DNA of 64,000 bases from CAMTWZ01 sp041749075 (GTDB lineage: Bacteria > Bacteroidota > Rhodothermia > Balneolales > HLUCCA01). Position 1 is the first letter of the stretch, and each line of letters opens with the position of its first letter. Made by a program: the position numbers and the translations under genes. Below are positions 24,366-33,851 of this stretch, piece by piece. The notes beneath the pieces are model-generated. The model saw only the letters and a program-made list of their open reading frames with translations. It was not told where the DNA came from and did no database searches. The stretch is taken from NCBI GenBank assembly GCA_041749075.1, contig JBGTBY010000038.1:121398-185397 (forward strand). Direction: 5' to 3'.

Positions 24366-27087
24366 TGGATTGAGACCATATGCGTTGATGCTTCTCATCC
24401 TGCTGCTGGCGGGATGTACTGCGGGAATGAAAAACCGTTGGGTTGATTTCAACGCGTATTTCAATACCTATTACAACGCTCAAGAGTCGTACAAAAGGGG
24501 ATATACCCTGGTTCAAAATCAGGTAGTGGTATTCAATCCGGCTCGACCCGTCAAAGTCCATCTCACACCTGCCCGGGCCGGACAAGCCGAATTCGAAAAG
24601 GCGATTGAGAAAAGTGCGAACATCCTTCGCGAATATCCTGATTCCCGATGGGCGGATGACGCCCTTGAATTGATCGGAAAATCCTATTTCTATCTCGGCC
24701 AGTTTTATTCTGCCGAGCAAAAATTCGACGAAGTGCTGATGGCCTCCCCGAGCGACGACCTTCGCCAACGCGCCATCCTATGGAAGGGCCGCATTTTTCT
24801 GGAAACCAACCGCAACACCGAAGGCATCTCCTATCTGGATTCCAGAATCGTGTCAGAAGAATTTCAGTGGGTTCCAAGCATCCGCGCTGAAATCGATCTT
24901 GTATTGGCTCAGATGTATGTCAGGGAAAACGATTATGCCAGTGCCGAATTCTTACTCAAACGTGGTCTGAAGGGCATCGAAGACCGCAATCTGAGTTCCC
25001 GTGGCTATTTCTTACTGGGTCAGTTGTATCTGGAATTGGACAAGCCGAACAACGCGTTTGACGCATTCAATTCGGTCGATCGTTCATACAAAGACTACAA
25101 TCTGATTTATTTGTCCGAAGTTCAAAAAGGTCGCATCCTTCGCCGATTAGGCAATTATACGCAGGCGATGAACCATTTCAGGGCGATGAGCCGAGACGAC
25201 AAACATTTCGACCAACTCGCCGATCTGAATTATGAAATGGCGCGGACCATGCACGATCAGGATCGACACGAAGAAGCGCTCGATGAGTATTTGGATGTGC
25301 TGTACAACAGTCTGATGCCGCCAGCTCGGGTCACCGTAGCCCTCACTCACTATGGATTGGGGGAATTGCATCGGTTCGAGTTCGGTGATTATGCCCTAGC
25401 CGCCGCGTATTATGATTCGTCGGCCCGAGCCGTCACCGACGTAGAACTTCTTCCTCGAGATTTCGATGCCTCCGCTTTAGCGAAATCATTTGGCGATTAT
25501 ACACGCCTTTCAAAACAGTCAGCTCGGCTCGACAGCCTGCTGCATGTCGCACGTATGCCACGCGCGGAGCGTGATTCGGTGATTCAAGTACTTCGCACAT
25601 CCCGACTGGCGGCATACGAAATCCGTCAGCGCGAACTCCAACGCCAAGGCACCACTCTTGTATCGACCAATCCAGGTGCTGGACAAGGGCAAAATCCCGC
25701 TCAAGGAAATAGCGGCTTCTTAAACCATAGAAATCCGCAGCTCGTCGCCCAAGCCGCTGAATCATTCGCCGCGGTATGGCAAGGTCGTCCGTTGGTCGAT
25801 AACTGGCGTCGACTCGAAGTGACGCGCAATGCCCGTATTGAAGAAGCCGAAGTGGCTGGAGATGTCGGCGGAGGCACTCGCACCATACAAAACCGCGCCG
25901 AATTGGATGCCGTGCTCCAAATCAATCTGAATGATCTGCCACTCACCGCCGAGAAGCAGGAAACCACGGAAGAAAGCATCGCGGCGCTGGAATACGAAAT
26001 CGGTAACGTGTTCTATCTCACGCTGAATATGCCGGATAGCGCATTGAGTCACTATCAATTTGTGGTGAACCGATTTCCGGACGCCAAGGTGAGTCCGCAA
26101 GCCATGTATTCCATCGCGGATGTGGCTCTATCGGCATCCGATTCCCTCGACGCGTTTTCCATGGCCCGCTTGTTGCGAAGCTCGCATTTAGGAAGCCAGT
26201 ACGAACGCCGCCTTTCCCGTCGACTTGGTTTGCTTTCCGATGATCGGATTGATTCGCCAGTTGAACGTGATAGCCTGAGTATCGCCTATGATTCCCTGAT
26301 CGTGTCGTTGGACTCCGTAGATGCCATCACCCGTGCCAATTCTCTGAAACAGTTTTCCGAAGCCCATCCCGATTTCTCCAAATCCGGTGATTTGCTGTAT
26401 GCATCGGCCCAAGCCTATGCTGAAGCCGGTCGCACCTCACCCGATTACGCACGCCTGACCACCGAAAGGCAACGTCTGCAACGCGAGCATTCCCAAGCCC
26501 AGGCCGAACTCGATACGCTCAAACGTCGTGCCACTGAAAAATTGGCCGATGCGGAAATGCCCGAAGACGATCGGGTGATGTGGGAATCCATTCAAGACTC
26601 CACCCTGACGCCACCTGATCTGCGCGATACCTATCCGTTCAAGGGCGCTGAATGGGACAGTACCCGGGCTGTGCTCAATTCATTGGTCGAGCGGTATCCG
26701 CAACATCCCGCCATCCCCAAAGCCCGCATCCTGCTGACGGATTTGACCCCGCTTCCCGAAACGGTCGTCGACATCGCGATGGTGCCATGCGCTGAGCTGG
26801 ATCAGCCAATTACCGTTCGAGGTGGGATGGATGCCTTTGTTACTGCAAGCGGGGTGAAAGCGCTGATGGAGCGAGTCGGAGCCGTGGAAGCGGATTTCGA
26901 ATTCGAAATCATCCTCAGTGAAGAAGGGACCATTCTAAATATTGTGCCCATCGGTGAAGTCGACGAATTTGGTTTCATCCGCCTATTGAACGACCGTATG
27001 AAAACCGGATTGCTTTATTTCCCACCGGTTTCAGGGGGGAAGCCTGTGCGCACCACCTGCGATATCGTGATCAGCGTGAGGCCTTGA
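24358..27087 (+). CDS. Large TPR lipoprotein, possibly PorW/SprE-like
   Basis: This 909-residue protein has a short lipoprotein signal ending LLLAGC and then NRWVDFNAYFNTYYNAQESYKRG. Tandem TPR-like repeats (for example DDALELIGKSYFYLGQFYSA and LSHYQFVVNRFPDAKVSPQA) interrupt long helical stretches. The opening and repeats resemble PorW/SprE, a lipoprotein of the type IX secretion and gliding machinery, but I cannot confirm this. The last 90 residues look like a TonB-C-terminal-type domain (FEIILSEEGTILNIVPIGEV). The start is uncertain: TTG 24358 gives a charged n-region, TTG 24370 is possible, and ATG 24388 leaves no positive charge. The 3' end overlaps pyrD by 17 bases. Confidence 0.75.
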   Translation: MNSGLRPYALMLLILLLAGCTAGMKNRWVDFNAYFNTYYNAQESYKRGYTLVQNQVVVFNPARPVKVHLTPARAGQAEFEKAIEKSANILREYPDSRWADDALELIGKSYFYLGQFYSAEQKFDEVLMASPSDDLRQRAILWKGRIFLETNRNTEGISYLDSRIVSEEFQWVPSIRAEIDLVLAQMYVRENDYASAEFLLKRGLKGIEDRNLSSRGYFLLGQLYLELDKPNNAFDAFNSVDRSYKDYNLIYLSEVQKGRILRRLGNYTQAMNHFRAMSRDDKHFDQLADLNYEMARTMHDQDRHEEALDEYLDVLYNSLMPPARVTVALTHYGLGELHRFEFGDYALAAAYYDSSARAVTDVELLPRDFDASALAKSFGDYTRLSKQSARLDSLLHVARMPRAERDSVIQVLRTSRLAAYEIRQRELQRQGTTLVSTNPGAGQGQNPAQGNSGFLNHRNPQLVAQAAESFAAVWQGRPLVDNWRRLEVTRNARIEEAEVAGDVGGGTRTIQNRAELDAVLQINLNDLPLTAEKQETTEESIAALEYEIGNVFYLTLNMPDSALSHYQFVVNRFPDAKVSPQAMYSIADVALSASDSLDAFSMARLLRSSHLGSQYERRLSRRLGLLSDDRIDSPVERDSLSIAYDSLIVSLDSVDAITRANSLKQFSEAHPDFSKSGDLLYASAQAYAEAGRTSPDYARLTTERQRLQREHSQAQAELDTLKRRATEKLADAEMPEDDRVMWESIQDSTLTPPDLRDTYPFKGAEWDSTRAVLNSLVERYPQHPAIPKARILLTDLTPLPETVVDIAMVPCAELDQPITVRGGMDAFVTASGVKALMERVGAVEADFEFEIILSEEGTILNIVPIGEVDEFGFIRLLNDRMKTGLLYFPPVSGGKPVRTTCDIVISVRP

Positions 27088-28141
27088 TGAACTGGGGCAA
27101 CGTCGTACCCTGCCGCTGAAGCCAATCGGCCAATTGCCGGTTCAGTCTTGCGACCAACATCGGACCCTCATAGATCAACGCTGTATACAACTGCACCAGA
27201 TCGGCTCCCGCCGACAATCGCTCGATCACATCCTCCACAGTCGAAATTCCACCCACAGAAATAATGGTGCGTTCCGTCGCGGCATGGTCGCGGATCAGGC
27301 GAAGCAGGCGGGTCGCGTCGGATTTCAGAGGGCGACCGCTCAATCCGCCTTTTCCAATCACTTCGAGCTTATGCACCGGCGTGATGAGAGACGAGCGGTC
27401 GAGCGATGTGTTCACTGCCACATAACCGGCCACACCATAGGTCTCACAGATGTCAATTAATGGAATCAACGCTTTCTTTGTGATATCGGCGCTGAACTTG
27501 ACCAAAACCGGTTTCTCGGTTTCGATGGCATCCAACAGGCCTTTTAGCGCCGTGAGGTCTTCGAACGTCTTGCCCTCCTCTGTATTCGGACATGACACGT
27601 TCAGCGCGATGTAGGACGAATACGGGGCCAATAGGCGTACGCTGGTCGCATAATCCTGCACGGCCGCATCACCTAAGATGCGCGGATCATGGGTTTTGGC
27701 GATGTTGATGCCAAGCGGAACCTCGAATCCGGATCGTTTTTGCAGTTTTTGTGATAGCGATTCAGCCCCATCATTGTTCAATCCCATTCGGTTGATGAGG
27801 GCTTGGTCTTGTGGCAGGCGGAACAAACGCGGTTTCGCATTTCCTTTGCTGGCCAAGGCGGTGGCACTGCCGATTTCCATGAATCCAAATCCGAGGCTGG
27901 GAAGAACGTGCGTGAGCCGAGCGTTCTTATCAAATCCGGCGGCCGTGCCAATGGGGGATGGGAATTCGACTCCGAAATGGGATGTGGACAGAATCTTGGA
28001 CGGTGTTCCAGCCATCGAACGAAGCATGCTTCGCATCATGGAGGAGTTGCCCAGCCGCTCAGCCATCGAAAACGTGAATTCATGTGCGTTTTCCGGATCC
28101 ATCCGGAATAAAAGGGGTCGGGCGACGGATTTATACCACAT
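27071..28141 (-). CDS. pyrD: Quinone-dependent dihydroorotate dehydrogenase
   Basis: This FMN enzyme oxidises dihydroorotate to orotate in pyrimidine synthesis and passes electrons to quinone (class 2). The 356-residue length and N-terminal membrane-associating segment (WYKSVARPLLFRMDPENAHEF) fit class 2. Conserved blocks are NPIG-like FPSPIGTAAGFDKNA (about 52-66), the catalytic-Ser region YIALNVSCPNTEEGK (about 178-192), VKFSADITKK and VGGISTVED near the C terminus. It stands alone on the minus strand. Its start is only 18 bases from the divergent folC start, and its end overlaps the TPR gene by 17 bases. Confidence 0.96.
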   Translation of the reverse strand: MWYKSVARPLLFRMDPENAHEFTFSMAERLGNSSMMRSMLRSMAGTPSKILSTSHFGVEFPSPIGTAAGFDKNARLTHVLPSLGFGFMEIGSATALASKGNAKPRLFRLPQDQALINRMGLNNDGAESLSQKLQKRSGFEVPLGINIAKTHDPRILGDAAVQDYATSVRLLAPYSSYIALNVSCPNTEEGKTFEDLTALKGLLDAIETEKPVLVKFSADITKKALIPLIDICETYGVAGYVAVNTSLDRSSLITPVHKLEVIGKGGLSGRPLKSDATRLLRLIRDHAATERTIISVGGISTVEDVIERLSAGADLVQLYTALIYEGPMLVARLNRQLADWLQRQGTTLPQFIKASR

Positions 28142-28159
28142 GGCGCTAAATTACGGACA

Positions 28160-29329
28160 ATGCGTGATGTTCACCTGTATCTGAATTCCCTTCCTATGTT
28201 TGGAACGGTTGGGATTTCAGCCGCCAATTATTCGCTGGATGCCATTCGTGCGGCGATGACCGCCCTTGATCATCCTCACGACTCCTTCCCATCCATCCAT
28301 GTGGCCGGAACCAATGGGAAAGGATCGGTGTGCCATATGCTCGCATCCGTTTATCAACATGGCGGATATCGGACGGGTTTATACACCTCACCTCATCTGA
28401 TGCGGGTGAACGAACGCGCAAAGATCAATGGGAATGAGATTTCGGATGAGGCGATGCAATCGTTCATGGACCGCATCGAACCCTTCATCGAAACGCAGCC
28501 GTTGACCTATTTCGAGTTCACCACGGCGATGGCGTTTTGGTGGTTCGCGAAATGCCGAGTGGATATCGCCATCATCGAAACCGGACTTGGCGGACGCCTC
28601 GATGCCACGAACATCCTCAATCCGATCTGCGGGATCGTCACATCCATTGGGATGGATCATGCCGATATCTTGGGTCCGACGCTCACTCACATCGCCCAAG
28701 AAAAAGCCGCTATCCTCAAACCGGGCATGAAACGACGCATCGTGGGTCCGGTGCCAGATGAATGCCGAGCCGTGTTCGAGGCTATTCCCGATGTCATCTT
28801 CATCACAGAACCCGACACCTCGCACAATACCGATCTCAATTCCGCGAATTCGGGGTTGAATATCGCCATGGTGAAGTCCGCGTTGGTCATGCCGGTCGAT
28901 GAAGCCGCACTTGTTCAAGGACTATCATCCGTTTGCGAAACCACTGGCTTCCGGGCCCGATTCGAACGGCTTCATCCCAAACGGGACTGGTATTTCGATG
29001 GAGCGCATAATGAGCAGGCGTTGCGAGCACTGGATACCTATGTAAACCAACGGTTTCCGGGAGAGCCACAGCATTGGGTGATGGCTTTGATGAAAGACAA
29101 ACTCACATCCGGCGTGATTGATTTCATGAAAGAACGTAACCATTTGATGCTGGTTGAACTCGTCTCACCACGCGCGGCAACACTCAAAGATTTGACACCG
29201 TGGGGGATTTCTGCAGAGCGGATTTCCGGCCCAGAAAGGCTCTCAGAATTAAAATTGGTAATCCTTGCCGGAAGTTTTTACTTTTATGGAACTGCAACGC
29301 ACTGGATGAAACAGATTTCAGATGCCTAA
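28160..29329 (+). CDS. folC: Folylpolyglutamate synthase / dihydrofolate synthase
   Basis: This Mur-ligase-family enzyme joins glutamate to dihydropteroate or folates using ATP. The 389-residue product is slightly short for FolC (about 420). It has the P-loop HVAGTNGKGSVCHML (about 48-62), the signature LYTSPHLMRVNERAKING, the IIETGLGGRLDATNIL block and TSIGMDHADILGPTLTHIAQEKA. The C-terminal domain has FDGAHNEQALRAL. The start is 18 bases from the divergent pyrD start, so the promoter must lie partly inside pyrD. The rho gene follows after 98 bases with its own promoter candidate. Confidence 0.94.
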   Translation: MRDVHLYLNSLPMFGTVGISAANYSLDAIRAAMTALDHPHDSFPSIHVAGTNGKGSVCHMLASVYQHGGYRTGLYTSPHLMRVNERAKINGNEISDEAMQSFMDRIEPFIETQPLTYFEFTTAMAFWWFAKCRVDIAIIETGLGGRLDATNILNPICGIVTSIGMDHADILGPTLTHIAQEKAAILKPGMKRRIVGPVPDECRAVFEAIPDVIFITEPDTSHNTDLNSANSGLNIAMVKSALVMPVDEAALVQGLSSVCETTGFRARFERLHPKRDWYFDGAHNEQALRALDTYVNQRFPGEPQHWVMALMKDKLTSGVIDFMKERNHLMLVELVSPRAATLKDLTPWGISAERISGPERLSELKLVILAGSFYFYGTATHWMKQISDA

Positions 29330-29390
29330 CGGTTGCCCGGCGAAACTTCCCTTCTACAACCGGGTCCCATTTTTCAGATAAAACCCTACG

Positions 29391-29398
29391 TAATTTTG
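29391..29398 (+). promoter_or_regulatory. Candidate -7 promoter element of rho
   Basis: TAATTTTG is an exact TAnnTTTG match and lies 29 bases before the chosen rho ATG at 29428. No exact TTTG is seen at -33, where only a T-run (CATTTTTC) is present. Confidence 0.5.
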
Positions 29399-29427
29399 TT
29401 ACGACGTACATCCGCAACCAAGACGGT

Positions 29428-31194
29428 ATGAGTCAGGATGCAATCCCATTTGAAGCGATGACGCTGAAATCGCTTCAGGAAAAAGCCCGCGAAATGGGTC
29501 TTTCCCGCGTCACCGGAATATCCAAAGCCGCTTTGATCCAGTCGATGCTGGAATCGAAGCCGGTTGAACCGAAGTTCGTGCCACGAAAGGTGGCTGAGCG
29601 TCAACGTGGCCGTCCGAGACGCGAAGAAGTGCTTCCGGAATTGAAGAAACCAGAGACGAAATCGGTCAAACCCGTTCAACCGATCGCAAAAGCCGACGCC
29701 CTCGATCAGTTTTTCAATGAGCCGCCCGCACCGAAATCCGCACCGGCCCCATCACCCGCTCCACAACCCGCTCAACCGAAGCGCGTGATTCAGATTCCGC
29801 AGGTCGAAAATCAAGTTCCAGCCGATCCCGACTCCAACCCGAATCGTCGCCGTCGAAATCGCCGAAAATGGAACAAGAATAAGAATAGGGCGAACGATCT
29901 GTTCGAAGGGGCTGATCCGAATTCAAATTCGAATCCGAATCCGAATCCAAACCAGAACCCGGCTCCGCAACATCAGCCGAATCCGAATCAGAACAAGCCG
30001 AAACCGCTTTATGAGAATCTTCCGGTTTCCGAGGCTCCGACACTTTTAGAACGTATTGCCGAAATCGAGCCAAAATTGGGCGGATTCCTGATCAATGAAG
30101 GAACTCTCGAAATTCTGCCAGATGGTTACGGCTTCTTACGCTCGCTCAATTACAATCTGAGCGCCAGCCCCGACGATATTTATGTGTCGCCATCCCAAAT
30201 CAAGCGCTTCAACTTGCGCCAGGGCGATACCGTGGTTGGGATCATTCGTCCACCAAAAGTGGGTGAACGCTATTTCGCATTGCTGAGGGTGGAAGGAATC
30301 AATGGCCGCATCCCGTCTGAAATGGAAGTGCGCGTGGATTTCGAAGACCTGATGCCGATTTACCCGGATGTGCGCTACAAACTCGAGCATCTGCCGAGCG
30401 AATATTGCACCCGTGTGATGGACTTGTTCGCTCCTGTCGGAAAAGGCACACGCGGATTGATTGTGGCCCAACCGAAAACCGGAAAAACCACGATGTTGCG
30501 CATGATTGCGAACGCCGTGGCAGCGAATGATCCTGACACCAAGATTTTGATTTTGCTGGTGGATGAGCGACCAGAAGAAGTAACGGAAATGGAACGGTCT
30601 GTGACCAATGCCGAAGTGATTGCATCCACGTTCGACATGAAGCCGGAAAACCATAAGAATCTGGCCGAAATCGTGTTCGAAAAGGCAAAACGGTTAGTAG
30701 AAGCAGGTCACGATGTGTTGCTCTTGCTCGATTCCATCACTCGCTTGGCCCGTGCCTATAACATCGTTGGGGGCAATTCAGGCCGCACGATGTCAGGTGG
30801 TGTGGATTCCGAAGCGTTGAAAATTCCGCGTCAGCTGTTCAGCTCGGCACGGAACATCGAAGGCGGCGGAAGTCTCACGATCATGGCAACGGCGCTCGTA
30901 GAGACCGGATCTCGCATGGATGATGTGATTTTCGAAGAATTCAAAGGCACCGGCAACATGGAAGTGGTGCTCGACCGACGTATTTCCAACATGCGGGTCT
31001 ATCCGGCGATTGATGTGTTCAAATCCGGCACCCGGAAAGAAGAACTGATCGTGGGTGAAGCCGAACGTGAAAAAGTGATCTTATTGCGTCGGTATCTGAC
31101 CGCAATGACGCCATTGGAAGCGATGGAGTTCGTGCTCGACAAGATGAAAGGAACCCGGAGCAATACCGAATTCCTGATTTCGATGAACCAATAA
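29428..31194 (+). CDS. rho: Transcription termination factor Rho with long disordered N-terminal insertion
   Basis: This hexameric RNA-dependent ATPase ends transcription. The chosen ATG gives 588 residues, longer than the roughly 420 of E. coli Rho. The extra length is a Pro/Asn/charged linker (about residues 55-195) between the N-terminal helix bundle (LKSLQEKAREMGLSRVTGIS) and the cold-shock-like RNA-binding domain (GTLEILPDGYGFLRS). The ATPase core has Walker A AQPKTGKTTM, Walker B VLLLLDSITR and the Q-loop/R-loop region GGSLTIMATALVETGSRMDD. Insertions at this place are known in Bacteroidota and Actinobacteria Rho. The frame is open upstream, but the ATG at 29428 lies just after a promoter element. 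Confidence 0.95.
   Translation: MSQDAIPFEAMTLKSLQEKAREMGLSRVTGISKAALIQSMLESKPVEPKFVPRKVAERQRGRPRREEVLPELKKPETKSVKPVQPIAKADALDQFFNEPPAPKSAPAPSPAPQPAQPKRVIQIPQVENQVPADPDSNPNRRRRNRRKWNKNKNRANDLFEGADPNSNSNPNPNPNQNPAPQHQPNPNQNKPKPLYENLPVSEAPTLLERIAEIEPKLGGFLINEGTLEILPDGYGFLRSLNYNLSASPDDIYVSPSQIKRFNLRQGDTVVGIIRPPKVGERYFALLRVEGINGRIPSEMEVRVDFEDLMPIYPDVRYKLEHLPSEYCTRVMDLFAPVGKGTRGLIVAQPKTGKTTMLRMIANAVAANDPDTKILILLVDERPEEVTEMERSVTNAEVIASTFDMKPENHKNLAEIVFEKAKRLVEAGHDVLLLLDSITRLARAYNIVGGNSGRTMSGGVDSEALKIPRQLFSSARNIEGGGSLTIMATALVETGSRMDDVIFEEFKGTGNMEVVLDRRISNMRVYPAIDVFKSGTRKEELIVGEAEREKVILLRRYLTAMTPLEAMEFVLDKMKGTRSNTEFLISMNQ
29914..30000 (+). repeat. Asn/Pro-rich coding repeat in rho
   Basis: The stretch encodes alternating Asn, Pro, Ser and Gln (about residues 163-191 of Rho) and contains three perfect tandem copies of GAATCC (29931-29948) plus degenerate copies. 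It is a simple-sequence, presumably disordered and possibly length-variable tract. Confidence 0.8.
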
Positions 31195-31196
31195 GG

Positions 31197-32033
31197 TTAC
31201 TCGTCGCGCAATCCGAATGAGCCCATGGCATGGCGTTCGAGCATGCCCATTCGCGAAAACAAGGAATGATAGAGCAGGATGTAGGCTTTCTCGCGATACG
31301 CCTGCCTCATCACCAATCCTTTCATTCGGGCGGCATATAAGGCGTCGGTATCCCAATTGGGACGCACTTTCGACTGGAAGAATTCCTCATTCGGCAGCAT
31401 ATCGCCCATGAAATAGGCGATGCGTCCGCCATCGTCAATGCGGGTGATCTGATGTCCCGGCGTATGTCCGCCCGTGAAGACCATCGACACACCCGGCACA
31501 ATTTCCAGACTATCCTGTCTCACGCATTCGAGCTGGCCGCTGGCTTTGAGTCGAAACAGGTCATCCAGCACGTATCCGGCATCGTGATAGGCGTTTGGGA
31601 TGTCCATCTGACTCACCGCGTAATCCCATTCACGTTGTTGCACGAAAATCCGCGCATTCGGTAAAGTGGAAATTGTGGTGCTGGATTTGTCGGTAAAACT
31701 GAGTCCAGCGGCGTGATCGTAGTGAAGGTGACTCAGAATCACGTGCGTCACATCCTCAGGCTGAAGATCGAAGATCTCCAGATTCGTGCGGAGATTGGAC
31801 ACGCCGGGCGCCGGACTTCCCGCATCCAACCCCATCCCGATGCCCGCATCAAGCAGAATCACATGTTTGTCGTCCATGAGCAATATCGGTTCGATGCCGA
31901 CGATCACATCTCTCGACGGATCGCCGGATTCGGTGTCAGATGCATTCCAGACTGATTTTTCTAGTCGGCCACCATCATGGATGATGAAATGTCCTTCGCT
32001 CAGCGATTCGATGTCAAATCGGCCCAGTTTCAT
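31197..32033 (-). CDS. Metallo-beta-lactamase-fold hydrolase
   Basis: This 278-residue protein has the dinuclear-zinc motif SHLHYDHAAG (H102, H104, D106, H107), a later GGHTPGHQ histidine and the YFMGDMLPNE aspartate. The layout resembles AHL-lactonase-like or related MBL hydrolases, but the substrate cannot be assigned. There is no signal peptide, so it is probably cytoplasmic. Its stop lies 2 bases from the rho stop (convergent). It begins 6 bases after the sppA stop, making a two-gene minus-strand unit with sppA. Confidence 0.88.
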   Translation of the reverse strand: MKLGRFDIESLSEGHFIIHDGGRLEKSVWNASDTESGDPSRDVIVGIEPILLMDDKHVILLDAGIGMGLDAGSPAPGVSNLRTNLEIFDLQPEDVTHVILSHLHYDHAAGLSFTDKSSTTISTLPNARIFVQQREWDYAVSQMDIPNAYHDAGYVLDDLFRLKASGQLECVRQDSLEIVPGVSMVFTGGHTPGHQITRIDDGGRIAYFMGDMLPNEEFFQSKVRPNWDTDALYAARMKGLVMRQAYREKAYILLYHSLFSRMGMLERHAMGSFGLRDE

Positions 32034-32039
32034 GCGGGG

Positions 32040-33803
32040 TTACTTCCATTCAAGATCAAACGGGAAGAGGTAGTAGGCTTGCGGACGCTCCGAGAGATCC
32101 GGCAATTTTACACGTTGAAGGAAATCGGGAAGGAAGAGCTTGGCCGCTTCGTTCGATGCGCCAGAAAGAAGTTGTTCGATGTATGGAATCTGCTTTGGGA
32201 AGAGCTCGGTATCGTAGTTCTCGAGTCCGGCGGCGGCTGCAGCCAATTGAATGGCGACATCCAAATCACCAAGGACATCCACCAACCCGTTTTGGTGGGC
32301 ATCCCGACCGCTCCAGACACGTCCTTGAGCCAAGTCGTTGACTTGGTCGCGTGACATACCCCGATTCTCGGACACACGGCGCATGAACAATTCATACGTT
32401 TCTCGGCTGGAGCGCGTGAGCATGTTACGCTGGGCAGGAGTGAGGTCGTTGGCCGGATCCATCCAACTCGCATTGGGATGGGTGGCGATTTCGTCGAACG
32501 TGATGCCGAGTTCGTCCTCGAACAGATCTTTGTACGTGATTTTCTGCATGATCACGCCGATGGAGCCAGTTATGGTTGTTGGCATGGCAACCACCGTATC
32601 GGCTGCCATCGCGATATAATATCCGCCGGATGCGGCTACTCGACCCATCGATGCGATGATGGGACGTGTTTCACCCGCATCCTTCAACAATTTCCAGATG
32701 AGTTCGGATGTGGTTGCCGCTCCACCAGGAGAGTCAATCCGAACGACGATGGCTTTGATGTTGTCGTCCTTGGCGATGTCCTCGAGTTGTTTTTTGATGG
32801 CGGTTGCGGTTAGGGTCGCTTCACCGCCGCTGAACGGATCGTTGGCTGCGACCGGCATGATGATTCCCGAGGCATAAATCACTGCGATGGTACCATCCGC
32901 ATCCGGTTTGTCGATGCCTGCGGTGGATGGTTTCACATTCGCATATCGAGCATAGGTGACGGTTTCGAGTTTGGATGAACCCGCACGCTCCGCAAACAGG
33001 GTTTCCATGTCGGACGGAAACAGGAGAGAGTCTACGAGTCCGGCTTTGAATGCGTCCGTAGCTAGGAAAATGGGTTCTCCGTTGAGGATGCCATTCAATT
33101 GGGTGCGACTCAGACCGGTTTTGGCTTCGGTTGCGGACAGATGCGCATCCATCGCCGCATCAAGAATGGCGTTTAACTGGATGCGGTTCGCACTCGAGAA
33201 CCGTTCGTTGGTGTAGGACTCGGCAGCGGTCTTGAAATCGCCGGAATTGATCACATCCACATCAATCCCCACCTTGTCGAACAGGCGCTTGTAAAACATG
33301 CCTTGGAGATAGAACCCGTCGAATTCGATGTAGGTTTGCTCTGGAGCAAAGATGGAATCGGCGGCGGTAGCCAAGTAATATCCGGCTTCGTTCATGCCAC
33401 CATCGTTGGTGCTAGCGTAGATGAATTTTCCACTTTCCTTGAATGAGGTGAGAAGTCCGTGGATTTCATTGAGTGTGGAGAACCCGCCTCCCACATAAGA
33501 CACATCCAGCCAAACGCCGGAAATACGTTTATCGGCTGCGGCATGACGAAGAACAGTCCTGAGTCCGTTGACGGTCACGCGTTTCTGCTGACCCGGATCA
33601 AAGATTTCCGCGAACGGATTATCGGCCGGAACGCGTTCCGATATCGTGCCACTTAGGGGAATTTTGAGAACGGATTTCGGTTTCACATACGGTTCGGGCG
33701 ATGCTGACTGGCTGGCTGCCATCGCAATGATGATGAAAATGGTGAGGATGAAGAAAAGAAAGAGTCCGGTGATGGTGGCGAACACACCTTTGATGAATGA
33801 CAT
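32040..33803 (-). CDS. sppA: Signal peptide peptidase SppA, 67K type
   Basis: This 587-residue membrane-anchored serine protease has two tandem ClpP/crotonase-like halves, as in E. coli SppA. An N-terminal transmembrane helix (about 10-30) is followed by the first half with the catalytic-lysine segment SGDFKTAAESYTNERFS (about 195). The second half has IDSPGGAATTSELIW and the nucleophile-serine block GRVAASGGYYIAMAADTVVA (about 390). It degrades cleaved signal peptides in the inner membrane. It is the first gene of a two-gene unit with the MBL hydrolase and is divergent from the oxidoreductase at 33852. Confidence 0.95.
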   Translation of the reverse strand: MSFIKGVFATITGLFLFFILTIFIIIAMAASQSASPEPYVKPKSVLKIPLSGTISERVPADNPFAEIFDPGQQKRVTVNGLRTVLRHAAADKRISGVWLDVSYVGGGFSTLNEIHGLLTSFKESGKFIYASTNDGGMNEAGYYLATAADSIFAPEQTYIEFDGFYLQGMFYKRLFDKVGIDVDVINSGDFKTAAESYTNERFSSANRIQLNAILDAAMDAHLSATEAKTGLSRTQLNGILNGEPIFLATDAFKAGLVDSLLFPSDMETLFAERAGSSKLETVTYARYANVKPSTAGIDKPDADGTIAVIYASGIIMPVAANDPFSGGEATLTATAIKKQLEDIAKDDNIKAIVVRIDSPGGAATTSELIWKLLKDAGETRPIIASMGRVAASGGYYIAMAADTVVAMPTTITGSIGVIMQKITYKDLFEDELGITFDEIATHPNASWMDPANDLTPAQRNMLTRSSRETYELFMRRVSENRGMSRDQVNDLAQGRVWSGRDAHQNGLVDVLGDLDVAIQLAAAAAGLENYDTELFPKQIPYIEQLLSGASNEAAKLFLPDFLQRVKLPDLSERPQAYYLFPFDLEWK

Positions 33804-33817
33804 AAATGGTACCTTTG
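33789..33817 (+). promoter_or_regulatory. Promoter candidate (TTTG-N17-TACCTTTG)
   Basis: TTTG at 33789-33792 and an exact -7 element TACCTTTG at 33810-33817 are separated by 17 bases. The ATG of the oxidoreductase gene follows 34 bases later. The element overlaps the first codons of the divergent sppA gene. Confidence 0.6.
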
Positions 33818-33851
33818 TGGATGAAACGGGATTGGAGAAACTAACAAAACA

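Noticed and set aside
29714..30073. Minus-strand frame opposite the rho linker, with Ser/Asp repeats
   Set aside because: It mirrors the low-complexity DNA of the rho linker and has no independent evidence.
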